A stretch of DNA of 64,000 nt from Acinetobacter sp. ANC 3903 (GCF_002135315.1 NZ_NEGA01000006.1:1-64000); one strand, 5' to 3'. Positions 27,616-38,410 are shown, counted from the stretch's first letter. Translations and numbers: made by a program. Notes: generated by a model from the sequence alone, not told the origin.

Positions 27616-29127
27616 TTAAGCTGCACGATTTCTCTTGGATTGACTCAGTAGACGGAAATCAGCTGGATTGAGTTTTTTAGTCTGTAACCAATATTTCCAG
27701 GTATAGGTAGGCCACAGGGCAAAGTTTTTGCCGCCATCCTGTTGATACCAGCTTACACAGCCAGATTGCCAGACTGTGCCATCAAGCAATTTTTGTACCT
27801 TCTGATTGAACTGGTCTTGTGCTTGATCTTTCACCACAATGGCATTGTTATGAGTTTGTTTGACCAGTTGAATCATTTGCAAGATGTAATTGACCTGAGA
27901 TTCGATCATGAAGATCACGGAGTTGTGCGCCAAAACGGTATTAGGCCCCAGTAACTGAAATAAATTAGGGAAGCCTTTGGTGCTAATGCCATAGTAACTC
28001 TCAGCACCATCTTTCCAGGCATCTTTAAGTTCCTGCCCATGTTCACCAATGCAGTGAAAGGATTTTAAATAGATGCGTGGATCGGTAATAAAACCCGTAC
28101 CGTAAATGAGGCAATCAATAGTACGTTTTTGCCCATCTTGGGTGATGATGCTGTTTTCAGTTAATTCCTGAATTGCCTCGGTGACCAGTTCAACATTGCT
28201 TCGGTTAAAAGCTGGATAGTATTTATTAGACACCAATATCCGTTTGCATCCCATGATGTAATCCGGTGTCAGTTTTTGAGCCAGCTTTTTGTCTTTGACC
28301 TGAAATCTGATAAAAACTTCTGCTAGCTTTTGGGTGTATTTCATTACTGCAGGTTGAACAATGGGAACCACACGAGATTCGTTTGACCAATATAAACGTG
28401 CCCGATGCAGTTTTCTAAACCAGTCTAGTTTTTTGAATAATTCCTTTTCAACATTTAAATATTGGCGTTCATCCCGTGGTATGACCCAAGCCGCTGTACG
28501 CTGGAATACATAGAGTTGCTTAACTTTAGGTGCAATTTCTGGAATGTATTGAATTGCACTGCCACCTGTGCCAATGGATGCGACATTCTTGCCAGATAAG
28601 TCGTATTGATGATCCCATTGTGAGGAATGAAAAACTTTACCCTGAAACTTTTCAATGCCCTTGATATGAGGGATATGGGGTACATGTAAAGGACCGGATG
28701 CAAAAACCACAAATTGAGCAATCAGAGTTTGCTCATTATTGAGGATAAGTTTCCAGTCGCAACTTTGCTCATTGTATTCGGTAGCCAGAACTTCACAATT
28801 AAACTGGCAATACTTTTCCAGATCATGGTCTGTGATTAAATCTTGTATATATTTAAAAATTTCCGGTGCTTCAGCATAACGTTTTGACCAGTCGCTTTTG
28901 GGTGCAAAAGAGAGGGAATACATATGTGACTGTACGTCGCAGGCTGCACCGGGATATTGATTTTCACGCCAGGTTCCGCCTACCTCGTTGGCTTTTTCCA
29001 AAATCACAAAATCATTAATATTGCTTTGTAATAGGCGTATAGCCATTGCCAATCCACCAAAACCTGCACCAATGATGGCAATTTTTGTTTGTGCTGGCAT
29101 AGGCTGGCTTTGTGTTTGATTATGCAT
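27616..29127 (-). CDS. Flavin-dependent monooxygenase, Baeyer-Villiger type
   Basis: It has 503 residues. The FAD Rossmann motif is GAGFGGLAMAIRL near residue 19, followed by GGTWRENQYPGAACDVQSH. The Baeyer-Villiger fingerprint is FQGKVFHSSQWDH near residue 163, with Asp in the place of the usual Pro. The NADPH Rossmann motif SIGTGGSAIQ follows. The substrate is unknown. It differs from Acinetobacter AlmA, which carries other N-terminal motifs. The divergent AraC gene 158 bp away is its likely regulator. Confidence 0.83.
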   Translation of the reverse strand: MHNQTQSQPMPAQTKIAIIGAGFGGLAMAIRLLQSNINDFVILEKANEVGGTWRENQYPGAACDVQSHMYSLSFAPKSDWSKRYAEAPEIFKYIQDLITDHDLEKYCQFNCEVLATEYNEQSCDWKLILNNEQTLIAQFVVFASGPLHVPHIPHIKGIEKFQGKVFHSSQWDHQYDLSGKNVASIGTGGSAIQYIPEIAPKVKQLYVFQRTAAWVIPRDERQYLNVEKELFKKLDWFRKLHRARLYWSNESRVVPIVQPAVMKYTQKLAEVFIRFQVKDKKLAQKLTPDYIMGCKRILVSNKYYPAFNRSNVELVTEAIQELTENSIITQDGQKRTIDCLIYGTGFITDPRIYLKSFHCIGEHGQELKDAWKDGAESYYGISTKGFPNLFQLLGPNTVLAHNSVIFMIESQVNYILQMIQLVKQTHNNAIVVKDQAQDQFNQKVQKLLDGTVWQSGCVSWYQQDGGKNFALWPTYTWKYWLQTKKLNPADFRLLSQSKRNRAA

Positions 29128-29285
29128 TTTTTATTGGCCTTATTACTTTTCGTATTTTTTATAGCGTATAGCAATGGTGTAATAACCAACATGATAGTCA
29201 TGACAGAAAAATTGATAGATTCGGCAATTTTCAAGTATGAAAAATTATAGTAAAAATTGAGATGCTATTTTAATGTGACCCTGCT

Positions 29286-30293
29286 ATGAAACGATCAATT
29301 CTCGGCTTGATGTATTTAATTCAAGGCATGCGTAAAGCAGGTGTTGCAGTTGATCAAAAACTTCAAGCTATTGGATTGCGTGCGGATGCATTCGATCCCG
29401 GCTCTATTATTCATCCCAGTTTAGAATGGGATGTGCTTAAAGTCATTGGTCAGGATGTCGCACCAGAAAAAGGGTTGTTTATTGGGCAGCATTATGCACT
29501 TGCAGGCTATGGTCCCTTACTGATGTTGCTGGTCACCAGTGAAAATGTGCGTACTGCTTTAGAGCAGGGCATTCGCTATCAGGCATTAACGCATTTAACC
29601 GGTGTCTTAAGCTTAAAATATACCGCTCAAAAGGTGGCTTTATGTTATGCGCCTGAAGATTTAAACAGTGATCTTGGGTTGTTAAGGGCGCAATGTGAAA
29701 TTTCGGGAACTTATAAATTTATTCAAGATCTTTATAAGATGATGGGCTTAAGTGTTCCGCAAATGCATATAGAACTGCCATTTGCACAGCCGGAAAATCT
29801 GCAGGCTTTAGATATCTATCATGATTATTATGGTGCCGAATTGCAGTTTGCTGCCGAGTATGCGGAATTCTGGTTTGACGCTGACGTATTAAATGTACAG
29901 ATTCCTTCAGCGGATAAAATGACCTTTAAGATCTATGAAAGCAAATGTATCGCTGAATTAGAACGTTTAAAGGTGGATGAGTTAGCGCCATCCTTGGTGC
30001 AGCGTGTAAAAGATTATTTAGAGCTGCAACAAGGGGTTATGCCAACCATGGCAGAAACGGCGCAAGCCTTGCAAATTCCGGAGCGAACCTTGCGGCATCA
30101 GCTGCAACAATTGCAAAGCAGTTATAAACAGATACGTGAACAATTGATTAAGGACAAGGCTCTAAGGCTGATCGAGTACAAAGAGTATTCCATTGAAATG
30201 ATTGCGGAATTACTAGGATATTCGGAGCCTGCAGCCTTTAATCATGCCTTTAAACGCTGGTTTGGACATAGTCCTCGTCAGTACTTTAAATAG
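29286..30293 (+). CDS. AraC-family transcriptional regulator (OruR/ArgR-like)
   Basis: The 335-residue protein has an N-terminal arabinose-binding-type domain (residues ~20-210) and a C-terminal AraC helix-turn-helix pair around 240-335 ending with the signature AELLGYSEPAAFNHAFKRWFGHSPRQYF. Regulators of this layout often stand next to the catabolic gene they activate; here that is the divergent Baeyer-Villiger-type gene. The ligand is unknown. Confidence 0.87.
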   Translation: MKRSILGLMYLIQGMRKAGVAVDQKLQAIGLRADAFDPGSIIHPSLEWDVLKVIGQDVAPEKGLFIGQHYALAGYGPLLMLLVTSENVRTALEQGIRYQALTHLTGVLSLKYTAQKVALCYAPEDLNSDLGLLRAQCEISGTYKFIQDLYKMMGLSVPQMHIELPFAQPENLQALDIYHDYYGAELQFAAEYAEFWFDADVLNVQIPSADKMTFKIYESKCIAELERLKVDELAPSLVQRVKDYLELQQGVMPTMAETAQALQIPERTLRHQLQQLQSSYKQIREQLIKDKALRLIEYKEYSIEMIAELLGYSEPAAFNHAFKRWFGHSPRQYFK

Positions 30294-30388
30294 TTTAGTA
30301 AATAGCCTAAGTATATTAATGCCAAAGTGTTATATATTTCATCTCAATCTTCGCTATACTTTCAATAGCCTAAAATAGTATCCATGTT

Positions 30389-31537
30389 ATGTCAGACTTA
30401 AATTTGAAGCACAGTACAGCCTTTATCCCTTTGTCACCTGCGGAACGTTATGCACAAGCCATTTCGTCTGGTCAGTTCATGCCGGATGATGCTCAGGCGC
30501 AAGCTGTACATGAGTTGGATCGTGTCTGGCAAGAATTGATTCAGCGCTTTAAGGCGTCTAAAAAAGCCTTCCGTCGTTTCCGTCGTCAAACTTCACCACA
30601 AGGGGTATATATGTGGGGTGGTGTAGGGCGTGGCAAAACCTGGTTGATGGACCAGTTTTTTGAGTCGATTCCGTTTCGCCGTAAAATGCGCATGCATTTT
30701 CATCATTTCATGCAGCATGTACATCGTGAACTGAACAAATTATCAGGACAGCGTAATCCGCTGGATCAGGTAGCAGATCAGATTTACCAGCAAGCGGTGG
30801 TGATCTGTTTTGATGAATTCTTTGTCTCCAATGTGACAGATGCCATGATTCTGAGCGAATTATTCCAGAAATTGTTTACTCGTGGCATTACCTTGGTGGC
30901 GACTTCAAATATTGCACCGGACGGTTTGTATAAAAACGGAATCCATCGTGACCGTTTTATCCCTACCATTGAAATGGTAAAAAAACATTGTGTTATTTTG
31001 AATGTTGATGCAGGTGTGGATTATCGTTTGCGCGTGCTGAAACAGGCACAATTGTTTAAACATCCATTAACGCATGACCATAAACTCTGGATCGCCCAGC
31101 GTTTTACGGCGCTGACACAAACGCAAACTATTTCGCAAGAGCCGATTATCATCAATAACCGTATTGTAGAAACCGTTGGCCATACTGAAGATGTATTGTG
31201 GTGTGAATATTCAGAGCTGTGTTTAAAACCGCGCAGTCCAGCCGACTTTATTGAAATTGCCAATATTTATAATACGGTACTGGTCAGTAATGTACCGCAT
31301 TTGACCGATTACCTGTCTGAAGGTACACGTCGTTTTATTTATCTGGTCGATGAGTTTTACGATCGTGGGGTCAAATTATTGCTGACTTCAGAAGACAGTA
31401 TTATTGATATTTACCAAGGTGAAAAACTGGTCTTTGAAATTGAACGCACGCGTTCACGTTTACTGGAAATGCAGTCTGATGACTATCTAAACTCTGAGCA
31501 TCGACAAATACAGGGTTCAGCCTCAGAAGCCAGCTAA
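30389..31537 (+). CDS. zapE: Cell-division AFG1-family ATPase ZapE
   Basis: ZapE is an AAA-like ATPase linked to Z-ring constriction under stress. The 382-residue protein has Walker A GGVGRGKTWLMD around residues 75-86, Walker B VICFDEFFVSNV around 137-148, and the sensor ATSNIAPDGLYKNG. It is a single gene with its own terminator. The role follows from E. coli. Confidence 0.9.
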   Translation: MSDLNLKHSTAFIPLSPAERYAQAISSGQFMPDDAQAQAVHELDRVWQELIQRFKASKKAFRRFRRQTSPQGVYMWGGVGRGKTWLMDQFFESIPFRRKMRMHFHHFMQHVHRELNKLSGQRNPLDQVADQIYQQAVVICFDEFFVSNVTDAMILSELFQKLFTRGITLVATSNIAPDGLYKNGIHRDRFIPTIEMVKKHCVILNVDAGVDYRLRVLKQAQLFKHPLTHDHKLWIAQRFTALTQTQTISQEPIIINNRIVETVGHTEDVLWCEYSELCLKPRSPADFIEIANIYNTVLVSNVPHLTDYLSEGTRRFIYLVDEFYDRGVKLLLTSEDSIIDIYQGEKLVFEIERTRSRLLEMQSDDYLNSEHRQIQGSASEAS

Positions 31538-31542
31538 AGATC

Positions 31543-31567
31543 AAGCGCCTAAACAGGCGCTTTTTTT
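31543..31567 (+). terminator. Rho-independent terminator of zapE
   Basis: The stem agcgcct / aggcgct with loop aaac runs into seven T residues. Confidence 0.85.
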
Positions 31568-31840
31568 ATACAAATTCTTTGATTGTTTTATCGACATTTT
31601 GCCCTATTCATGGCTTAATCTTTGCTCGACAGCTGTGAGAAATAAAGCTTTTGAGTGGTTTTAAAGCAAAATTCTGCACTTAAGTCTAATTTCGACATTT
31701 TAAAAACTTTATAAACTATAAAAAGGTATTCAGGCAGATAATAACGTTGCATTTGTGATCTTCATTTTTTTGAATGATGGATATATTCATTTATTAGAAA
31801 ATGATCATTATTTAGGAATGTGATAGTACTATTCAGCTAG

Positions 31841-31857
31841 GTATAAATCGGTATACT
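31841..31857 (+). promoter_or_regulatory. Possible -10 region of glcB
   Basis: gtataaatcggtatact ends in TATACT about 40 bp before the ATG and is identical to the 17-mer upstream of rsmG at 6166-6182. Confidence 0.4.
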
Positions 31858-31898
31858 AGAATCTCTTGTTATAAAAAGTAGCAATATCAGGAAAGACA

Positions 31899-34061
31899 AT
31901 GACTGCACGTATTCAAAAAGGCAAGTTAGCGATTGCTAAAGAACTTTACGATTTCATCGAAAATGAAGCATTACCAGGTTCTGGTTTGGACAGTGAAACA
32001 TACTGGAAAAACTTTGAACAAGTCGTTGTCGATCTTAGCCCAAAGAACAAAGCACTATTGGCTAAGCGTGACGACATTCAAGCTAAAATTGATGAATGGC
32101 ACCGCAACAACAAATTTGAATTAGAAGCTTACAAAGCTTTCCTTACAGAAATTGGCTACTTATTACCAGAAGTAGAAGATTTCCAAATCAGCACAGAAAA
32201 TGTAGATGAAGAAATTGCATTATTGGCTGGTGCACAGTTAGTAGTACCTGTGCGTAATGCACGTTACTGCTTGAATGCTGCGAACGCACGTTGGGGCTCA
32301 TTATACGACGCGCTTTACGGTTTCGACGTTATTCCTGAAGAAGGTGGCGCGGAAAAAGGCAAGGGCTATAACCCGGTTCGTGGTGATAAAGTTATCGCAT
32401 TTGCTAAAAAGTTCTTAAATGAAACATTTCCGTTGGCAAATGGTTCGCACGCAGATGCAACAAAATATGCAGTTGAAGCGAAAAAGCTTGTTGTAACTTT
32501 AAAAGACGGTTCAACGACTACATTAGCCAAAGAAGCACAATTCGTTGGTTTTAATGGTGATGAAGCTGCACCAACTGAAATCGTTCTTTTAAACAATGGT
32601 CTACATGTTGTCATCGAAATTGATGCAACCAGCCCGATTGGTCAAACTGATGCAGCTGGCGTAAAAGACCTTGTGCTTGAATCTGCTTTAACAACAATTC
32701 AAGATTTGGAAGATTCAATTGCAGCTGTAGATGCTGAAGAGAAAGTTGAAGGCTACCGTAACTGGTTAGGCTTGATGCGCGGTACTTTGGAAGAGTCTAT
32801 CGAGAAAAACGGCAAAACCGTGACTCGTACACTCAATAAAGACCGTACGCACAAAAACCTGATTGGTGGTGAGACTACACTTCACGGTCGTTCATTGATG
32901 CTTCTTCGTAACGTTGGTCACTTGATGACTAACCCGGCGATCCTGGTAGATGGTCAAGAGATCTACGAAGGTATTATGGATGCGTTAATCACTCCATTGC
33001 TTACTTTCGCAGACATTAAAGGCGAAAACACGATCAAGAACTCACGTAAAGGTTCTATGTACATCGTGAAGCCAAAAATGCATGGTCCTGAAGAAGTTGC
33101 ATTTGCAGTTGAGCTATTTGAACGTGCTGAACAGGCGCTTGGCTTGCCTGCGAAAACTTTGAAAATCGGTATCATGGATGAAGAACGCCGTACATCTGTA
33201 AACTTGAAGAACTGTATTGCAGCAGCGAAAGATCGTACCATCTTCATTAACACAGGCTTCATGGATCGTACCGGTGATGAAATCCATACCTTCATGGAAG
33301 CAGGCCCATTCGTTCGTAAAGGCGAAGTGAAATCACAAATCTGGTTCCCAGCCTATGAAAACCGTAACGTAATGATCGGTCTTCAAGCTGGCCTACGTGG
33401 TAAAGCACAGATTGGTAAAGGCATGTGGCCAAAACCGGACATGCTTTTAGATATGTACAAAACCAAGATTGAGCATCCAGAAGCGGGTGCGAGCTGTGCA
33501 TGGGTTCCGTCTCCATCTGGTGCAGTCATTCACGCGATCCATTACCATCAATGCAACGTTTCGGCGCGTCAACAAGAATTGTTGAAAACTGAAGCATTGT
33601 CTCTAGATGACTTGTTAACGCCTCCTTTAGCAACCGATACCAACTGGACTGCTGAAGAGAAAACCAAAGAGCTCGAAAATAATCTTCAAGGGATCTTGGG
33701 TTATGTAGTTCGTTGGGTTGACTTGGGTGTAGGTTGTTCTAAAGTTCTAGATATCAACGATGTTGGTTTGATGGAAGACCGTGCAACATTACGTATTTCC
33801 TCTCAACATGTTGCAAACTGGTTACGTCACGGTATCGTAACTAAAGAGCAAGTTGAAGAAGTGATGCAGCGCATGGCGAAAATCGTGGATGAGCAAAATG
33901 CGAATGATCCGCTTTATACGCCAATGGCACCAGCATTCAACGGTTATGCTTATCAAGCTGCTTATGACCTGGTATTCAAAGGTGGTGAACAGCCTTCTGG
34001 TTATACTGAGCCGCTACTTCATGCAGCACGTTTGAAGTTAAAAGGTTATACAGGTGACTAA
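31899..34061 (+). CDS. glcB: Malate synthase G
   Basis: It condenses glyoxylate with acetyl-CoA to malate, part of the glyoxylate shunt used on acetate and fatty acids. The 720-residue length is typical of isoform G and not A. Motifs seen are [41 protein letters not shown] with the catalytic-region Arg/Glu, and [14 protein letters not shown]. It stands alone, with a promoter region upstream and a terminator downstream; aceA is not in the window. Confidence 0.96.
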   Translation: MTARIQKGKLAIAKELYDFIENEALPGSGLDSETYWKNFEQVVVDLSPKNKALLAKRDDIQAKIDEWHRNNKFELEAYKAFLTEIGYLLPEVEDFQISTENVDEEIALLAGAQLVVPVRNARYCLNAANARWGSLYDALYGFDVIPEEGGAEKGKGYNPVRGDKVIAFAKKFLNETFPLANGSHADATKYAVEAKKLVVTLKDGSTTTLAKEAQFVGFNGDEAAPTEIVLLNNGLHVVIEIDATSPIGQTDAAGVKDLVLESALTTIQDLEDSIAAVDAEEKVEGYRNWLGLMRGTLEESIEKNGKTVTRTLNKDRTHKNLIGGETTLHGRSLMLLRNVGHLMTNPAILVDGQEIYEGIMDALITPLLTFADIKGENTIKNSRKGSMYIVKPKMHGPEEVAFAVELFERAEQALGLPAKTLKIGIMDEERRTSVNLKNCIAAAKDRTIFINTGFMDRTGDEIHTFMEAGPFVRKGEVKSQIWFPAYENRNVMIGLQAGLRGKAQIGKGMWPKPDMLLDMYKTKIEHPEAGASCAWVPSPSGAVIHAIHYHQCNVSARQQELLKTEALSLDDLLTPPLATDTNWTAEEKTKELENNLQGILGYVVRWVDLGVGCSKVLDINDVGLMEDRATLRISSQHVANWLRHGIVTKEQVEEVMQRMAKIVDEQNANDPLYTPMAPAFNGYAYQAAYDLVFKGGEQPSGYTEPLLHAARLKLKGYTGD

Positions 34062-34381
34062 TCCTGTGAACTGAAAAAAGCCTCTGCGGAGGCTTTTTTT
34101 ATGCTTGTTTTATTTCATCATTTTTTTTTAACTTTAGATACTAAACACATTGGTAAAGTTCGAATCATTCAAATAAGTAATGTTAAAAGCCAGTCAACTC
34201 ATTTGCTTTATGCTTTTTTAGTTTTTGGTGTATAGATGAAGCAATTCAGAAAATAAATTCCTGATTCTTTACTCTGGATTTTCTTTTAAAAAGCCCAGCT
34301 TTGGCAGATTGATACAATTGGTAATTTTGCTAGAACTTCTGCTCAATACCTCTTAGAGTAAAGCAATACATAATTCTAACG
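34062..34381. other. Intergenic region between glcB and the aldehyde dehydrogenase
   Basis: It holds the glcB terminator at its left end; the rest is AT-rich with no open frame or repeat I can support. Confidence 0.6.
34074..34100 (+). terminator. Rho-independent terminator of glcB
   Basis: The stem aaaagcctc / gaggctttt with loop tgcg ends in seven T residues. Confidence 0.88.
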
Positions 34382-35836
34382 ATGGGTGAAAGAATGCCAG
34401 CTTATCAATTTTCCGATCAGCAATTTATTGCAGGACATTGGCTAAAAGGAACTTCAACTCATACGCTGAATAATCTCAATCCTTATAATCAAGAACTTAT
34501 ATTAAAACTGCAGGCTGCGAGCATTGTCGATGTGGATAGTGCTTATTCGGCTGCAGAACGTAGTTTCGTCACTTGGTCGCAAACATCTCCATCCGAACGT
34601 AAAAGTATCATCCTTCGGGTTTTGGATGTAGTCAAAAATAGACGCGAAGAAATCATTGACTGGCTCATTCAGGAATCTGGTAGTACACGTTTCAAAGCCA
34701 ATATTGAAGTCGATGCCGTATTGGGCATTATCAATGAGGCTGTCACATTTCCTGAAAGAATGGAAACCCAGGAGTTGCAATCCACAGATCCTGGTCGCAA
34801 AAGTTATGCAATCCGAAAACCTTTAGGTGTCATTGCAGTGATTAGCCCGTGGAACTTTCCATTTCACCTGAGTATGCGCTCAGTCGTCACAGCCATTGCG
34901 AGTGGAAATTGCGTGGTGCTGAAGCCTGCAAGTGATACGCCTATTACCGGCGGATTGTTGCTGGCTAAAATTTTTGAGGAAGTAGGTATCCTTCAAGGAG
35001 TATTCAGTGTAGTGGCAGGTTTAGGCAGTGAAATTGGGGATTACTTTGTCGAGCACGATACGCCTAAAATGATTTCATTTACAGGTTCAACTTTGGTTGG
35101 AAAACGTGTCGGGCAATTGGCAGTTGGCGGCAATCATCTGAAGCGGATTGCACTGGAATTGGGAGGGAATGCCCCTTTGGTCGTTCTGGATGATGCTGAT
35201 CTGGATTTGGCAGTGGAACTGGCTGTAATGGGACGTTTTTTGCATCAAGGGCAAATCTGCATGAGTACCAATCGGGTAATTGTTGATGCTAAAATTTATG
35301 ATGCTTTTGTTGGAAAACTGCTGATCCGGACTCAAGACATTGTCTATGGTGATCCAGATCAAGCAGATACCCTCATTGGCCCGATTATTAATAGCTCACA
35401 AGTGGAAAAAATAAAACACATCATTGATCAGGCACTACAACAGGGTACTAAACTCATCCTACGAGGAAAGATTCAAGGCAATATCATTCCACCGCATATT
35501 TTTATTGATGTAGATCCAGAATCCAGTTTAGCTAAAGAAGAAAGTTTTGGGCCAGTCCTACCGGTGATTAAGGCTCAAAATGAAGCCGAGGCTTTGCACT
35601 TGGCAAATGACACGGCGTATGGATTATCCAGTGCAGTATGTACCGCCGATATTGAGCGCGGAACGCGTTTTGCGATGCAGATTGATGCAGGGATGACCCA
35701 TATCAATGCCATCACCGTGGCGGATCAACCGAATGCACCCTTTGGTGGGGAGAAAAATTCCGGCTTAGGCCGCTTTAATGGACTGTGGATATTGGAAGAA
35801 TTTAGTCATACCCATTGGCTCACAGTTTCTGGCTAA
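34382..35836 (+). CDS. NAD(P)-dependent aldehyde dehydrogenase
   Basis: The 484-residue enzyme has the ALDH pattern: SPWNFPFHLSMRS, LKPASDTPITGG, the glycine motif FTGSTLVGKRVG, the Glu motif LELGGNAPLVVLDDADLD near residue 262, and the catalytic Cys in GQICMSTNR near residue 295. The late ESFGPVLPV is present. It most resembles aromatic-aldehyde dehydrogenases (benzaldehyde/vanillin type), but no pathway genes lie beside it, so the substrate is unknown. ATG 34394 is an alternative start. Confidence 0.88.
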   Translation: MGERMPAYQFSDQQFIAGHWLKGTSTHTLNNLNPYNQELILKLQAASIVDVDSAYSAAERSFVTWSQTSPSERKSIILRVLDVVKNRREEIIDWLIQESGSTRFKANIEVDAVLGIINEAVTFPERMETQELQSTDPGRKSYAIRKPLGVIAVISPWNFPFHLSMRSVVTAIASGNCVVLKPASDTPITGGLLLAKIFEEVGILQGVFSVVAGLGSEIGDYFVEHDTPKMISFTGSTLVGKRVGQLAVGGNHLKRIALELGGNAPLVVLDDADLDLAVELAVMGRFLHQGQICMSTNRVIVDAKIYDAFVGKLLIRTQDIVYGDPDQADTLIGPIINSSQVEKIKHIIDQALQQGTKLILRGKIQGNIIPPHIFIDVDPESSLAKEESFGPVLPVIKAQNEAEALHLANDTAYGLSSAVCTADIERGTRFAMQIDAGMTHINAITVADQPNAPFGGEKNSGLGRFNGLWILEEFSHTHWLTVSG

Positions 35837-35913
35837 ACTTTCTTCAAGCTAAAAAAGATAAACCAATGTCATTAAAGTGATCATGTAACGAATATCAGAG
35901 TGTAATTCATTGT

Positions 35914-36576
35914 ATGTGCGCTAATTTTAAACCGCTCAGCTTAAAGCAGGTGAAGGATCTAAATCTTCCCGATATTCCTTTTGAATATCCGGATGAAGTC
36001 TATCCAAATTATGAATTGCCCTTGCTGTTTAAGTCTGTTCATGGTCTGGAGTGGCGCAAGGTGCATTTTGGTTTAATTCCGAAATGGGCAGAAGATAAAA
36101 GCATTGCACTTAAGACCTACAATGCACGTAGTGAAACACTTCTGCAAAAACCAACCTTTATGAATGCTGTTTCAAAATTTAAATTTGGAGTGATTCCAGT
36201 TTCAGAATTTTATGAATCTAAATACATTGAGAACAAGCCACAGCGCTGGGGTGTACGCCGAAAGGATGGTCAGGCCTGTTATATTGCTGCGTTATATGAA
36301 ATTTCCCGGATAGGGGATGAAATTGTTCGTTCAGCCACAATGCTCACGATGAATGCAATCAACCATCCGATGATGAAAGATTTTCATGAGCCAGGCAATG
36401 TTAAACGCTCAGTGATTGTGATTCCTCACCAGCGTTTAGATGAGTGGCTGAGCTGGAAATCTCAAGATATCCGTTCTTTTGTAGAAGGATTCCCGGTAGA
36501 AGAATTTGAGTGTTCATATGTTCCAAAAGCAAAAATCGAAAAAATTAGTCCCCAGCTTAATTTTTTCGATGATTAA
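35914..36576 (+). CDS. SOS response-associated peptidase (SRAP/HMCES family, YedK-like)
   Basis: SRAP proteins crosslink to abasic sites in single-stranded DNA through Cys2. Here the second residue is Cys (MCANFKPL), followed by the family parts GLIPKWAED, YNARSET (Asn), VSEFYE (Glu) and FHEPGN (His). The 220-residue length is normal. The gene is monocistronic. No LexA-like box is claimed. Confidence 0.9.
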   Translation: MCANFKPLSLKQVKDLNLPDIPFEYPDEVYPNYELPLLFKSVHGLEWRKVHFGLIPKWAEDKSIALKTYNARSETLLQKPTFMNAVSKFKFGVIPVSEFYESKYIENKPQRWGVRRKDGQACYIAALYEISRIGDEIVRSATMLTMNAINHPMMKDFHEPGNVKRSVIVIPHQRLDEWLSWKSQDIRSFVEGFPVEEFECSYVPKAKIEKISPQLNFFDD

Positions 36577-36586
36577 GCATAGGTTA

Positions 36587-37051
36587 TTACGATAGATTCT
36601 TAAAAATATGTTTAAGGGTTTCCATCATTTTTTCAATTTGTAAAGGAGTTATACCCTCGTAAGACTGTTCCAGAATTATATTACTCAGATCCTTAATCTT
36701 CAGGGTCATTTGTTGTCCTTTATCGGTTAAGACAACTCGAGTAATACGAGCATCATCTTCACAAGAATAAGTTTCAACTAAACCTTCATCTTTTAAACGA
36801 TAGACGATTTTGGTGGTAGTCGACATTTTGGAAATGACCATTTCAGACAGATCTGATACGCTGGCATGAGGCTTGAATTTTAGAGAAAGTAAAATACGGC
36901 GACGTGAATTGTCCAGACCATATTTTTTCAGAGCATGGTCTAGTTTTTTTACACCTTGCGCGTGAACTTGAGTAATCCAGTAGTAGGGAAAGTCTTCTAA
37001 ATCAAAATTTTCACTGGATAGAAGTAAAAATTTACTGTATTTCTTGGTCAT
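36587..37051 (-). CDS. MarR-family regulator, copy 1 of 3
   Basis: It has 154 residues with a winged helix-turn-helix at about residues 50-115. The recognition part (SKMSTTTKIVYRL) and the wing (EDDARITRVVLTDKG) are identical in all three copies. This is the most diverged copy at the ends (KFLLLSSENF, QGVKKLDH). Its stop is 11 bases from the convergent SRAP gene. Ligand and target are unknown. Confidence 0.9.
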   Translation of the reverse strand: MTKKYSKFLLLSSENFDLEDFPYYWITQVHAQGVKKLDHALKKYGLDNSRRRILLSLKFKPHASVSDLSEMVISKMSTTTKIVYRLKDEGLVETYSCEDDARITRVVLTDKGQQMTLKIKDLSNIILEQSYEGITPLQIEKMMETLKHIFKNLS

Positions 37052-37198
37052 TATTTATTTTCCACGATTTAATTGTTTTATTTAGAATCTCTTGCTTTTG
37101 TTAAAACATGTAAGAAAAATACATAAATTTTGCATTTATCTCTAAAGTCAAAAAGAAAAAAATTCAGTATTTACTGAACTTTTAAATTTAAGCCTAAA

Positions 37199-37663
37199 TT
37201 ATCGTGATAAATTTTTAAAAATATGTTTGAGACTTTCCATCATTTTTTCAATTTGTAATGGAGTTAGTCCTTCAAAAGATTGCTCCAGAACCACATTGGT
37301 CAGGTCATTAATTTTTTGCGTCATTTGTTGGCCTTTATCGGTTAAAACTACGCGAGTGATTCGTGCGTCATCTTCACAAGAATAAGTTTCAACCAGTCCT
37401 TCATCTTTTAATCGATAGACAATTTTGGTCGTGGTAGACATTTTGGAAACCATCATTTCAGAAAGATCTGAAACACTGGCATTAGGTTTTGATTTTAAAG
37501 CGAGTAGGATACGGCGACGTGAATTGTCCAGACCGTATTTTTTCAGTGCATGATCAACGTTTTGTACGTATTGGGCATGCACTTGGGTGACCCAGTAATA
37601 AGGAAAATTTTCTAAATTGAAATTTTCTGGTGAAGGTAAAAATTTACTGTATTTTTTTGTCAT
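37199..37663 (-). CDS. MarR-family regulator, copy 2 of 3
   Basis: The 154-residue protein is nearly identical to copy 3 and very close to copy 1, with the same central DNA-binding region. Its upstream DNA (ttgtaattatattttatt) resembles that of copy 3 (ttgtaattttaatttatt), so duplication took in the promoter as well. A palindrome-like ttcagtatttactgaa lies at 37164-37179, between this gene and copy 1. Confidence 0.9.
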   Translation of the reverse strand: MTKKYSKFLPSPENFNLENFPYYWVTQVHAQYVQNVDHALKKYGLDNSRRRILLALKSKPNASVSDLSEMMVSKMSTTTKIVYRLKDEGLVETYSCEDDARITRVVLTDKGQQMTQKINDLTNVVLEQSFEGLTPLQIEKMMESLKHIFKNLSR

Positions 37664-37814
37664 ATGAACTTTCTCCCCAATAATTGTTGTAATTATATTT
37701 TATTATTGTAACTTTTTTTTAAGAAAGTTAAAGTGAAAAAAAAGATATATTTGTCTTACATTTTAAAGTAAAACTTAAAAATAGTTCATTAGTTACTTTT
37801 TTCTTCAGCCCAAA

Positions 37815-38282
37815 CTAATGGGCTAAATTTTTAAAAATATATTTTAAACTTTCCATCATTTTTTCAATTTGTAAGGGAGTGAGGCCTTCAAAAGATTGTT
37901 CCAATACCACATTGCTAATGTCATTAATCTTATGCGTCATTTGTTGTCCTTTATCGGTTAAGACAACTCGAGTAATGCGGGCATCATCTTCACAGGAATA
38001 AGTTTCAACCAGTCCTTCATCTTTTAAACGATAGACAATTTTGGTTGTGGTCGACATTTTGGAAATGACCATTTCAGAAAGGTCTGACACACTAGCATGA
38101 GGCTTGGACCTTAGTGACAGTAAAATGCGACGGCGTGAATTGTCTAGACCATATTTCTTCAAGGCGTGATCTACATTTTGGACATATTGGGCATGTACTT
38201 GGGTGACCCAATAATAAGGAAAATTTTCTAAAGTGAAATTTTCTGCACCAGAAGGTAGAAATTTGCTGTATTTTTTAGTCAT
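37815..38282 (-). CDS. MarR-family regulator, copy 3 of 3
   Basis: It has 155 residues. The first 10 and the central ~70 residues match copy 2 almost without change; differences fall in the loop after residue 10 and in the C-terminal helices. The family's conserved basic wing and DxR pattern (DDARITR) are present. A ggagaagatct ribosome site precedes the ATG. It is the farthest upstream of the three tandem genes. Confidence 0.9.
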   Translation of the reverse strand: MTKKYSKFLPSGAENFTLENFPYYWVTQVHAQYVQNVDHALKKYGLDNSRRRILLSLRSKPHASVSDLSEMVISKMSTTTKIVYRLKDEGLVETYSCEDDARITRVVLTDKGQQMTHKINDISNVVLEQSFEGLTPLQIEKMMESLKYIFKNLAH

Positions 38283-38410
38283 GGAGAAGATCTCCCTAAG
38301 ATAATTGTAATTTTAATTTATTGAAAAGCGTCTTATTTAAATCAAATTATGCTTAACAATACACATTTTTTTTATGGTTATTAATATATATCAAGTTTTT
38401 TATAATGCAA

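Larger units (their letters stand above)
31538..31898. other. Intergenic region between zapE and glcB
   Basis: It starts with the zapE terminator and ends with the glcB promoter region. The 270 bases between are AT-rich and hold no open frame I can support. Confidence 0.6.
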
